This document shows, piece by piece, positions 1-6,358 of a stretch of DNA of 15,675 bases. The stretch covers positions 1-15,675 of the forward strand of contig CAWKCE010000002.1 of the NCBI GenBank assembly GCA_963848085.1, in the 5' to 3' direction. Source of the stretch: CAWKCE01 sp032127035. Lineage in GTDB: Bacteria > Actinomycetota > Actinomycetes > JAHEKZ01. Below the pieces are notes generated by a model, which was not told where the DNA came from, searched no databases, and saw nothing but the letters and a program-made list of their open reading frames with translations. Every line of letters starts with the position of its first letter. Within the stretch, counting starts at the first letter, position 1. Both the position numbers and the translations under genes were made by a program.

Positions 1-54
1 AACCAAGGGCTGTTCCTCAGGCGGCTCGAGGTGTTCTCCGCGACCTGCCAGTAA
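1..54 (+). CDS. C-terminal end of a family X secreted protein (partial)
   Basis: The window opens inside a plus-strand gene whose last 17 codons read NQGLFLRRLEVFSATCQ and end in TAA at 52-54. The same ending closes the intact Tat-exported protein at 1293-1922 and the ruined copy at 2107-2468. The 52 bases here differ from 2418-2469 at a single position, so those two copies are much closer to each other than to the intact one. The gene is convergent with the Y gene at 102-596. Its function is unknown. The body lies outside the window, so whether it is intact cannot be judged. Confidence 0.75.
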   Translation, partial: NQGLFLRRLEVFSATCQ

Positions 55-101
55 GGGGGAGACGAGTCCACGCTCGCGCCCCCGGGTAGGCCGGTGGCCG
101 C

Positions 102-596
102 CTATCCGGGACAAGGGCTGAGGACGCTCCCGGGCGGGTTGAGGCAGGCGCAGACTCTTCCGCTGCACGGGGGACCCAGCTGGAAGTCTTGCGTCTGACC
201 GATCCCGGTGACGATGGTGACGTTGGCGCCATCTTGGCTGTACTCGGTGGAGGGGCAGTCGCCGGCGCGCACGGTCTGTAGGCCTGCGGGCAGGCACAGC
301 GTGTACCTGCCGTCAGCACCGGTGGTCGACAGGTAGCCGGTGGCGGTGCAGTCCGTGGCCCCAGGGCCCGGTGTTAGTCCCGTGTACACCCACACCGGCA
401 CGCCCACTGCCGGAGCACCCGTCGGGAGCTTCACCAAGCCGGTGAGGCAGCCCTGATCGGGTGCGGCCGACCCGGCGGCGGCGGAGCCTGCGGCCAGGGT
501 CTGGAGCGTGGGCGCGGCCCAGGCGGTGCCTGCGGCCACGATCGCCGCACGCTTGAGGAAGTCTCGTCGACCTCTGTTTCCCGGTGCTTCTGGCAT
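102..596 (-). CDS. Family Y: Tat-exported protein with a carboxypeptidase-regulatory-like domain
   Basis: This is a 164-residue secreted protein. The N-terminus has a twin-arginine motif (RRDFLKR, residues 10-16) followed by an Ala-rich hydrophobic stretch and a likely cleavage region near residues 36-45. From about residue 48 to 140 it resembles the carboxypeptidase regulatory-like / CnaB-type beta-sandwich: it contains TGLVKLPTGAPAVGVPV and then GYLSTTGADGRYTLCLPAG. In such domains a Gly-Arg-Tyr turn precedes the core strand. The tail is Cys-rich (PCSGRVCACL...CPG), and its cysteines are kept in the broken paralog at 2545-2893, so disulfides are plausible. The start ATG at 594-596 has an AGGGGGA ribosome site. 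A 26-bp element shared with the divergent X gene lies at 649-674. The domain is normally a scaffold or adhesin module with no catalytic activity. The specific role is unknown. Confidence 0.8.
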   Translation of the reverse strand: MPEAPGNRGRRDFLKRAAIVAAGTAWAAPTLQTLAAGSAAAGSAAPDQGCLTGLVKLPTGAPAVGVPVWVYTGLTPGPGATDCTATGYLSTTGADGRYTLCLPAGLQTVRAGDCPSTEYSQDGANVTIVTGIGQTQDFQLGPPCSGRVCACLNPPGSVLSPCPG

Positions 597-648
597 AGGT
601 CCCCCTATCGACTCCGGCCATGGTGGGGGAAGCGCCGGGCCTGGGCCG

Positions 649-674
649 TACGCAATCTGCGGTGGATTTCGTCG
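649..674 (-). promoter_or_regulatory. Shared promoter or operator element upstream of family Y gene
   Basis: Read on the minus strand this is CGACGAAA, four variable bases, then CCGCAGATTGCGTA. It ends 52 bases before the Y start codon. The plus-strand copy at 1211-1236 matches 21 of 22 bases outside the four-base spacer. CGAAA followed by GCGTA is reminiscent of ECF sigma-factor promoters, but the 13-14-base separation is shorter than usual. It could equally be a regulator-binding site. The conservation is visible directly; the role is inferred. Confidence 0.55.
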
Positions 675-775
675 TCGAGAGGCCGTCGACCGCTCGGGCC
701 GCTGGGGGCCGGCGACGAACGGCGGCTAGGCCCGGTTGAGTCGGTGCCCTTGGTCTCCGCGGGGTGAGGTCGAAC

Positions 776-1026
776 TTGGATCGACTCCTTGATGTCGGCC
801 AGGGCGCGGTGGCCGCCGCTCTTCCCCGGGGAGGTGACGCAGGCGCTCGGGTACCAGCGGCGAGCCAGCTCCTTCACCGAGGACACGTCGATCTGCGCTC
901 GTGCAGGTAGTCATCCGAGGCTGGCAGGTCGCGGGCGAGGAAGCCCCGGCCGGTCGCGGTCGAGTTGCCCGCCATCGGGGCCCTCCTCGGCTCCGGAACG
1001 GACCGGCTGGTGTCGGCCAAGCGCCG
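776..1026 (-). pseudogene. Decayed fragment of oligoribonuclease (orn duplicate)
   Basis: This stretch aligns end to end with about 3680-3924 inside the intact orn, on the same strand. One frame gives KELARRWYPSACVTSPGK and then GGHRALADIKESI, matching the orn sequence around its ExoIII motif. A second frame gives MAGNSTATGRGFLARDLP, matching orn's MgNS-ATDRGFVARDLP region, but the catalytic Asp of TDRGF has become Gly. The two frames are joined by a one-base loss near 891-900. The N-terminal DCEMTG motif and the C-terminus are missing. It cannot encode an active nuclease. By eye roughly three quarters of bases are identical, which suggests an old duplication or an incoming divergent copy. 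Confidence 0.8.
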
Positions 1027-1210
1027 ATCGTGCGCACCGCGGATCCTGCCTTGGCAGAGATTCGGCTCATGCGCAGCCGTGCCCGACGAGGTTCGCCCTC
1101 GAGAATGCGGTTTCGATGGCCCGGCACCGCGCCGTCGCGCACCTGCCGACCCTGCGGGTGGCGATGTGACGCTGCGGAGTGAGTGCCTGGGGAAGATGAC
1201 TGAGATCCAG
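1027..1210. other. Intergenic stretch with no recognised content
   Basis: Between the orn remnant and the shared promoter element I see no convincing coding frame, RNA gene or repeat. Open frames here are GC-rich shadows without family resemblance. Confidence 0.4.
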
Positions 1211-1236
1211 CGGCGAAACATGCCGCAGATTGCGTA
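1211..1236 (+). promoter_or_regulatory. Shared promoter or operator element upstream of family X gene
   Basis: CGGCGAAA, four bases, then CCGCAGATTGCGTA, ending 56 bases before the X start codon. It mirrors the element at 649-674 upstream of the divergent Y gene (52 bases from that start). Same order, same spacing and nearly the same distance to each start argue for a common promoter class or regulator. Confidence 0.55.
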
Positions 1237-1292
1237 GCGCGGTCCTCTCCGGTAGCCCCTAGCGTGGGGACCACACAACCCGGGGAGTCAGC

Positions 1293-1922
1293 ATGTCCGA
1301 GCAGAAGTCATCCATCAGTCGCCGCCGCCTCTTGGCGGGAGCCGGGGCAGGAGCTGCAGCCGTGTGGGCAGCTCCCGCAGTGACCACGCTCGGTGGTGCC
1401 GCGTTCGCTGCTGGTAGCTGCATCAAGGGTGCGTCTATCTGGAAGTTCGTGCCGGCGGAGGTCACCAACCGCGCCAAGACTGGGGCCGAGCAGACGGGAA
1501 CGTTCGACACGCCGACGGGATCCCTGACGGTTGTGACGGGCAACATGGACTGGGTTGGCTCCGGCACCGGCTTCCCGAACCCCCCGTACCCGTCGCCCAC
1601 CTGTCTGGACTTGACCGGCGGTGGTGGCGTCACCCAGACGATCCTCAACGGGGCCTCCTTGCCCTCCGCGCCCTACATCGTGGAGTTGGAGGTCTTCGGG
1701 TCGATTCCTGGGGAGAACGGCGGCAACAGCGCTGCGGTGAAGATTGGCGGCTCCACGGTGATCAGCACCGGGAACATCGGTGACACCACGACGTCGCTGT
1801 TCGCCTTCTCGTCTGGAGCGACGGTCAACGGTGGGGTCTTGTCCCTGGACCACGCCAGCCTGGCCGACTTCCGGGGACTCTTCCTGAAGCGGCTCGAGGT
1901 CTTTTCGGCGACCTGCCAGTAG
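1293..1922 (+). CDS. Family X: Tat-exported protein, possibly galactose-binding-like (DUF642-like)
   Basis: This is a 209-residue secreted protein. Residues 9-35 form a Tat signal (SRRRLLAGAG, an Ala-rich core, then WAAPAVTTLGGAAFAAGS), so export is in the folded state. The mature part is Gly/Ser/Thr-rich and beta-like. It has a segment around residues 77-115 (TGSLTVVTGNMDWVGSG, then CLDLTGGGGVTQTI) that resembles the start of DUF642 / choice-of-anchor galactose-binding-like domains, where a GSLxxV...VDW...SLDL.G pattern is common. That match is by eye and uncertain. It ends in RGLFLKRLEVFSATCQ, shared with the copies at 1-54 and 2107-2468. The ATG has a GGGGAG ribosome site at 1282-1287. A very strong hairpin follows the stop. 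A cell-surface or extracellular ligand-binding role is inferred; no catalytic motif is seen. Confidence 0.75.
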   Translation: MSEQKSSISRRRLLAGAGAGAAAVWAAPAVTTLGGAAFAAGSCIKGASIWKFVPAEVTNRAKTGAEQTGTFDTPTGSLTVVTGNMDWVGSGTGFPNPPYPSPTCLDLTGGGGVTQTILNGASLPSAPYIVELEVFGSIPGENGGNSAAVKIGGSTVISTGNIGDTTTSLFAFSSGATVNGGVLSLDHASLADFRGLFLKRLEVFSATCQ

Positions 1923-1937
1923 CCGGCTGCGACGGCG

Positions 1938-1977
1938 CGTGGAAGGGGCCCGACCGGCAGGTCGGGCCCCTTCCACG
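1938..1977 (+). terminator. Perfect 18-bp stem terminator after the X gene
   Basis: The left arm 1938-1955 (CGTGGAAGGGGCCCGACC) is exactly complementary to the right arm 1960-1977, with a four-base loop GGCA. It starts 15 bases after the X stop codon. There is only a weak pyrimidine tail (TTCCTTC), as is common for actinobacterial terminators. It could stop transcription from both directions. Confidence 0.85.
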
Positions 1978-2106
1978 TTCCTTCGGTCCCCGCCGGGCGT
2001 TGGAGTGCGGTTCCTCGCTGACATCTGGGGCGAGGCGTCCTCTGCGGCCTGGGAGCCGCATGGCTCCGGGTGACGCATGTCGACAAGCCCACCGTCGAGG
2101 CGGGAG

Positions 2107-2468
2107 GGCGGCCCGGCCGTGACCACGCTCGGGAGATGCGGACTTCGCGGCGGGTAGCCGTGTGACGCTGGCGCCGCTGGTCACCTTCCTGATGCCCAAC
2201 GCCAGCACCGCGACCGGACTGCGCTCGGGGTAGCGACCCTTTTCAGCGACAGTTCGGACACGCTGACCGTGAGCCGGGGGAATGGGTCGTGAACGCCGGT
2301 GCCTCGGCGGTCGTGGACACCGGGTTCCCGGCCAACGGAACCTCCACGCTCAGTTCATTCTCCGGAACCTCCGCCAACGGCGGCCAACTCACGCCGGTGC
2401 GCGCCAGCCCCCAGGACAACCAAGGACTGTTCCTCAGGCGGCTCGAGGTGTTCTCCGCGACCTGCCAG
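2107..2468 (+). pseudogene. Broken family X paralog
   Basis: Pieces of the X protein are readable in changing frames. There is PAVTTLG at about 2115-2132, then DADFAAGSRVTLAPL ending at an in-frame TAG near 2231, then LFSDSSDTLTVSRGNGS, which aligns with X's TFDTPTGSLTVVTGN. After a deletion of the central region comes NAGASAVVDTG...GLFLRRLEVFSATCQ. The Tat n-region is missing. The normal stop codon after CQ is replaced (TCG at 2469), so the frame runs on into antisense Y sequence. The 52 bases 2418-2469 are all but identical to 1-52. It is not expected to make a functional protein. Confidence 0.75.
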
Positions 2469-2544
2469 TCGTACCCCTGTCAGCAGGCGTCTGCTCTTCG
2501 TCCAAAGCGCTGGTCCCGGGGAGCAGGTGGGCTGGTAACCAGAC

Positions 2545-2893
2545 CTACCCCGGGCAGACGACGGCGACCCCGGGTTCGTTGCGGCAGGGGCACACCTTGG
2601 GATCGCACGGGCCGCCGAGAACGAAGTCACGGGTCTGGCCGACTCCGGCGACGATCGTCACCAGGGCGTCGGACTGGCTGTACGTGCCTCCAGGGGCTGG
2701 ACACGCCCCGGCGATGACCACGTGAACAGCCGCCGGAAGGCACAGGGTGTACCTGCCGTCCGCGCTGGTCGTCGTCAGGTATCCGGTCACCCGGCACACG
2801 CCCTGGGTGTCAGGGCCTGATGGGGCCAGCTGGACGAAGACTGAGACGCCCGTTGCTGGCGCACCACTGGGCAGGGTGACGAAGCCTGTGCGT
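2545..2893 (-). pseudogene. 5'-truncated family Y paralog
   Basis: The frame reads GFVTLPSGAPATGVSVFV, then GYLTTTSADGRYTLCLPA, and a Cys-rich tail ending in CPG. It matches the mature domain of the intact Y protein at 102-596 almost along its full length. The Tat signal and the first residues are gone. Where Y has the codon for Cys in QGCLTG, this copy has TGA (2893-2895), and the homology continues for two codons beyond it. No start codon with a ribosome site is visible; the only possible internal start, a GTG at about 2797-2799, would remove half of the domain. It faces the broken X copy, keeping the convergent X-Y arrangement seen at the left edge. Confidence 0.75.
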
Positions 2894-3342
2894 CAGCGCT
2901 GACAGGTGGGAGGGTTCGCCGCCGTGGCGGACAACGCCCTGGTGACGGGGAGCTCGGTGCCGGTGATGGCATCGAACGCCGGGCCGCCGCTCTCGGGCGC
3001 GGCCACCCGTAGGGACCACGGCCGTTCGGAGCTGCAGCCCACGGACGTCGCCCCGGCGGCGCCCCAGTCGCGGGCGACCAGGTCGACCCCGCCGCCGGCC
3101 CGCCGCCGGATCTCCACGCGCCAGTCGGGGCTGCCGCCGGCCACCGCGATGAATGACACCAGCCAGTCGCCGTCCGGCAGTACGGCAACCCCGACGATGC
3201 GGCCGGTCTGGATGGGCTCGGTCGAGCCGCGGAAGAGGGACCACGCGAGGGAACCCACCAGAGACAGGATGAGCAGACCGGCCACGACCCGGACGACGGG
3301 CAGCAGTCGTGCCCGGTCGAAAGTCACTCGGTACGGCTGCAT
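2893..3342 (-). CDS. Small membrane-anchored protein of unknown function
   Basis: From the ATG at 3340-3342 the protein has 149 residues. It has a short basic N-terminus (MQPYRVTFDRARLLPVVR), one hydrophobic segment at about residues 13-35 (VVAGLLILSLVGSLAWSLF), and an extracytoplasmic part with beta-like character (TGRIVGVAVLPDGDWLVSF, WRVEIRRRAGG). The open frame continues upstream through the tRNA-His gene (MGVAQLVEHLVVVQG), a well-known translation artefact, so the longer start is rejected. The last codons, TGT CAG CGC TGA, align with the truncated Y copy that follows in the same frame. The natural C-terminus may therefore have been replaced by debris. I do not recognise a family. Confidence 0.6.
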   Translation of the reverse strand: MQPYRVTFDRARLLPVVRVVAGLLILSLVGSLAWSLFRGSTEPIQTGRIVGVAVLPDGDWLVSFIAVAGGSPDWRVEIRRRAGGGVDLVARDWGAAGATSVGCSSERPWSLRVAAPESGGPAFDAITGTELPVTRALSATAANPPTCQR

Positions 3343-3413
3343 CGAGCCATTGTGCGCGACGGTTGACCCGGACGTCGTCACCGAGCGTGCCGCCGTCGGC
3401 CTTTCGGCGTCTG

Positions 3414-3490
3414 TGGGGTGAGTGACGGGACTTGAACCCGCGGCCCCCTGGACCACAACCAGGTGCTCTACCAGCTGAGCTACACCCACC
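3414..3490 (-). tRNA. tRNA-His (GTG anticodon)
   Basis: The minus strand reads GGTGGGTGTAGCTCAGCTGG onward. It has a 7-bp acceptor stem, D arm, anticodon arm CTGG-TTGTGGT-CCAG with anticodon GTG, and T arm containing GGTTCAAGTCC. An extra encoded G at 3490 (position -1) opposite C73 is the hallmark of tRNA-His. CCA is encoded at 3414-3416. Position next to orn is a familiar actinobacterial arrangement. Confidence 0.95.
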
Positions 3491-3542
3491 GTCGCCGCGC
3501 GCTCCAGGAGGAGCGCTCAGCCGGGAGAGTGTATCCAGGCGC

Positions 3543-4193
3543 CTACTGCGGTGCCGAATCGGTGGGCTCGGCCTCGGGCGGCTTCCCGAACTCGGCGGCA
3601 ATGGCGCGCGCGGTGTCGGAGTCCGGGCCGGGGTGGGGCACGAAGACCGCCCGGCGGTAGTACCTGAGCTCGTCGATCGACTCCTGGATGTCAGCCAGTG
3701 CCCGGTGACCGCCGTTCTTCTCCGGAGAGTTGTAGTACGCCCTCGGGAACCATCGCCGTGCGAGCTCCTTGATCGACGAGACGTCGATCATCCGGTAGTG
3801 CAGGTAGGAGTCGAGCTCGGGCAGGTCTCGGGCGACGAATCCGCGGTCGGTCGCGATGGAGTTCCCGGCCAGGGGTGCCTTCCCGGGCTCGGGCACGTAC
3901 TGGCGGATGTAGGCCAGCGCCTGCGCCTCGGCGTCCGCGAGGGAGATGCCGTTCTCCAGCTCGTCGAGCAGACCGGACGAGGTGTGCATCTCCCGCACGA
4001 AGTCGCCCATCTGGTCGAGCGCAGCAGTGGGCGGGCGGATGACGACGTCGACCCCGTCGCCCAGCACGTTCAGGTCACCGTCGGTGACGAGCACCGCCAG
4101 CTCGACCAGCGCGTCGTTCTCCAGGTCGAGACCTGTCATCTCGCAGTCGATCCACACCAGCGGGCCGTCATTCATGGGGGGCAGGGTATCCAC
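3543..4193 (-). CDS. orn: Oligoribonuclease (DEDDh 3'-5' exoribonuclease)
   Basis: Orn degrades two- to five-residue RNA oligonucleotides, finishing mRNA decay and pGpG turnover in the cytoplasm. All DEDDh motifs are present. ExoI is WIDCEMTGLD (Asp16 and Glu18). ExoII is within NSIATDRGFVARDLP (Asp of TDRGF). ExoIII is GGHRALADIQESI with its His and Asp. The length of about 210 residues is normal, with an acidic C-terminal tail. The first start is GTG at 4191-4193. The ATG six codons later (4173-4175, MNDGPLVWID) fits the usual family start better, but neither has a good ribosome site. A decayed second copy lies at 776-1026. The gene is divergent from the membrane gene at 4217 with a gap of only 23-41 bases. 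Confidence 0.95.
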   Translation of the reverse strand: MDTLPPMNDGPLVWIDCEMTGLDLENDALVELAVLVTDGDLNVLGDGVDVVIRPPTAALDQMGDFVREMHTSSGLLDELENGISLADAEAQALAYIRQYVPEPGKAPLAGNSIATDRGFVARDLPELDSYLHYRMIDVSSIKELARRWFPRAYYNSPEKNGGHRALADIQESIDELRYYRRAVFVPHPGPDSDTARAIAAEFGKPPEAEPTDSAPQ

Positions 4194-4216
4194 TGCCGCC
4201 CGAGTAGCCTCGACGT

Positions 4217-4852
4217 GTGGTTGCCGACCAGGCGCTGAAGCGGGACCAGGCAGTTCGACGTGCCAAGGTGCTGAACCGCCTCACGGTGGGCTGGAACGTG
4301 GTCGAGGCCGTCGTCGCGATCACGGCAGGGGTCGCGGCCGCATCCGTCGGGCTGGTGGCCTTCGGCCTGGACTCCGTGGTCGAGGTTTCCGCAGCACTGG
4401 TGATGACGTGGCGGCTGGCGCAGGAAGGTCGGGGCCGCTCGACGCGGGAAGCCGACCGGCGCGCGCTGCGCGGCCTGGCGATCGCCTTCTTCGCCCTGGC
4501 CGGATACGTGACGGTTGACGCCGGATCGGACCTCCTCAGTGGTACCGAGCCGGGGGTCAGCCCGGTCGGAATCGCGCTGACGGGCGTGTCCGCCGTGGTC
4601 ATGCCGCTCCTGGCCCGGGCCAAGCACCAGGTGGCGCCCGTCCTGGGGAGCCGGGCCCAGGAGAGCGAGGCCCGCCAGACCGACCTGTGCGCCTGGCTGT
4701 CATGGTTCGTGCTCGTCGGTCTGGTGCTGAATGCGGCCCTGGGCTGGTGGTGGGCCGACCCGGCCGCCGCGCTGGTCGTTGCTGCTGTGGCCGCCCGGGA
4801 AGGCGTCGCGGCTTGGCGCGCCGAGGCATTCGACGATATGTGCGGGGACTGA
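4217..4852 (+). CDS. Cation diffusion facilitator-like membrane protein
   Basis: This is a 211-residue polytopic protein with about six hydrophobic segments and no cytoplasmic C-terminal metal-binding domain. The first two segments carry GLDSVVEVSAALVMTWRL, matching the GxDSxxE pattern that opens cation-efflux (CDF) transporters. Segment five begins ESEARQTDLCAWLSW, and the last has LGWWWADPAAALVVA, a typical CDF ending (GWWWxDPxAAL). The canonical HxxxD site is replaced by D/E-type residues, so the substrate cannot be assigned; divalent metal export is the usual role of the family. It starts with GTG at 4217. Its stop is 10 bases before the beta-CASP gene, so the two are probably co-transcribed. 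Confidence 0.8.
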   Translation: MVADQALKRDQAVRRAKVLNRLTVGWNVVEAVVAITAGVAAASVGLVAFGLDSVVEVSAALVMTWRLAQEGRGRSTREADRRALRGLAIAFFALAGYVTVDAGSDLLSGTEPGVSPVGIALTGVSAVVMPLLARAKHQVAPVLGSRAQESEARQTDLCAWLSWFVLVGLVLNAALGWWWADPAAALVVAAVAAREGVAAWRAEAFDDMCGD

Positions 4853-4862
4853 GAGGACTTCC

Positions 4863-6248
4863 ATGGGCGTCCAGACCACGTTGAGCTTCCTGGGTGCGGC
4901 TGGCACCGTGACCGGCAGCAAGTTCCTGGTCGACACCCAGGACTGCCAGGTGCTGGTCGACGCGGGGCTGTTCCAGGGCCTGCGGGCTCTTCGCCGGCGC
5001 AACTGGGAGCCGTTCCCGCTGCCGGCATCCGACGTCGACGCGATCGTCCTGACGCACGCCCACCTGGACCACTGCGGGTATCTGCCGGCCTTGGTGGACC
5101 AGGGGTTCAGCGGTCCGGTCGTGGCGACGCAGGCGACCGCGGACCTGGCGGCGCTCGTGCTGCGCGACAGCGCCAAGCTGCAGGAGGAGGACGCCCGGTA
5201 CGCCGCGAAGAAGGGCTTCTCCAAGCACGCGGCGCCGCGGCCGCTCTACGACGCCGCCGACGTCGCCCGCGTCCTGCCGCTGTTCACACCGGTCGGGTTC
5301 CACGAGCGGTTCTCACCGGTCGAGGGATGCCAGGTGACGCTCCAGCCCGCCGGTCACATCCTGGGTTCGTCCACGGTTCTGCTGGAGCTCGGCGGTCGCC
5401 GGGTCGTGTTCAGCGGAGATCTGGGCCGACCGGGGCACCCGCTGCTGGTGGCACCGCCGCCCCCTCCGGCGTGCGACGCGATCGTCGTCGAGTCGACGTA
5501 CGGCGACCGTGGGCACCAGACGGAGGGCCTGGACCAGCTGGCCGCGATCATCTCCCGGACCGTCGGCCGTGGCGGCGTGGTCGTGATCCCGGCGTTCGCC
5601 GTGGACCGGACCGAGGTCGTGCTGATGGCGCTCAAACAGCTGACCGACGAGGGCCGCATCCCGGCGACGCCGGTGTTCGTCGACAGTCCGATGGCGCTGG
5701 GCGCACTGAGGATCTACCGCTCGGCGCTCGACCGGGACAGCCCGGACGTGCGCACCGACCTCGGACCGGACAGCCTCGTCTTCGATCCCGGCGACCTGCG
5801 CGAGGCGCACACTGCCCAGGAGTCGATGGATCTGAACGACCCGGGGCGCCCCTGCGTCATCGTGTCCGCGTCCGGAATGGCGACCGGGGGTCGGGTCGTG
5901 CACCACCTGCGACACCTGCTGCCCGACCCGAAGAACGCGGTGGTGCTTGTCGGCTACCAGGCGGTCGGCACCCGCGGCCGCGACCTCGCCGAGGGCGTGC
6001 CGCAGCTGAAGATGCACGGGCGGTACGTCCCCGTCCGCGCCGAGGTGGCCCAGGTGGAGGGGTTCTCGGTACACGCCGACGGCGACGAGATCATCGCCTG
6101 GCTGGCCGGCATCCCGGAGCCTCCGCAGGCTGCGTACGTCGTCCACGGTGAGCCGCGGGCCGCGGGCGCGCTGGCCGGTCGGATCCGGGACGAGCTCGGG
6201 TGGCTGGCCGTGGTGCCCCGAGATGGGGAGCGCGTCCTCCTCACCTAG
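4863..6248 (+). CDS. Beta-CASP metallo-beta-lactamase ribonuclease
   Basis: From ATG 4863 (ribosome site GAGAGGA overlapping the previous stop) the protein has 461 residues. It carries the full motif set of beta-CASP RNA-processing nucleases: FLGAAGTVTGS at residues 9-19, the zinc site THAHLDH (His65, His67, Asp69, His70), AGHILGSS (His165), and FSGDLGR (Asp186). The beta-CASP motifs are VVESTYGDR (Glu210), VFVDSPMA, and GFSVHAD with its late His. This matches the YsiH/TTHA0252-like group of RNA-specific nucleases also related to CPSF-73. It acts in the cytoplasm on RNA. The open frame extends upstream to 4731, but that part is antisense-like overlap with the CDF gene and lacks family similarity. 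The neighbouring orn is another RNA-decay enzyme, though on the opposite strand. Confidence 0.92.
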   Translation: MGVQTTLSFLGAAGTVTGSKFLVDTQDCQVLVDAGLFQGLRALRRRNWEPFPLPASDVDAIVLTHAHLDHCGYLPALVDQGFSGPVVATQATADLAALVLRDSAKLQEEDARYAAKKGFSKHAAPRPLYDAADVARVLPLFTPVGFHERFSPVEGCQVTLQPAGHILGSSTVLLELGGRRVVFSGDLGRPGHPLLVAPPPPPACDAIVVESTYGDRGHQTEGLDQLAAIISRTVGRGGVVVIPAFAVDRTEVVLMALKQLTDEGRIPATPVFVDSPMALGALRIYRSALDRDSPDVRTDLGPDSLVFDPGDLREAHTAQESMDLNDPGRPCVIVSASGMATGGRVVHHLRHLLPDPKNAVVLVGYQAVGTRGRDLAEGVPQLKMHGRYVPVRAEVAQVEGFSVHADGDEIIAWLAGIPEPPQAAYVVHGEPRAAGALAGRIRDELGWLAVVPRDGERVLLT

Positions 6249-6250
6249 CG

Positions 6251-6356
6251 CCGAGTGCACCCCCGCAGGACACTTCCGCCCGCCGAGTGCACCCCCGCAG
6301 GACACTTCCGCCCGTCGAGTGCACCCCCGCAGGACACTTCCGCCCGCCGAGTGCAC
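6251..6356. repeat. Three-and-a-third tandem copies of a 32-bp repeat
   Basis: Units start at 6251, 6283 and 6315, with a partial unit at 6347. Each has the form CCGAGTGCACCCCCGCAGGA then CACTTCCGCCCG; the third unit has one change at its first base (T for C). They fill almost the whole 110-base gap between the converging beta-CASP and nitroreductase genes. The unit length is not a multiple of three, so this is not a coding repeat. It contains the palindrome GTGCAC. Confidence 0.9.
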
Positions 6357-6358
6357 GC

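Noticed and set aside
3343..3489. Extension of the membrane-protein frame starting MGVAQLVEHLVVVQG
   Set aside because: It is the translation of the tRNA-His gene, a known annotation artefact; the ATG at 3342 is used instead.
4731..4862. N-terminal extension of the beta-CASP protein
   Set aside because: It overlaps the CDF gene in another frame and has no family similarity; ATG 4863 has a ribosome site and the conserved N-terminal motif follows.
6251..6356. CRISPR-like appearance of the 32-bp repeats
   Set aside because: The copies are directly adjacent with no unique spacers, so this is a simple tandem repeat.
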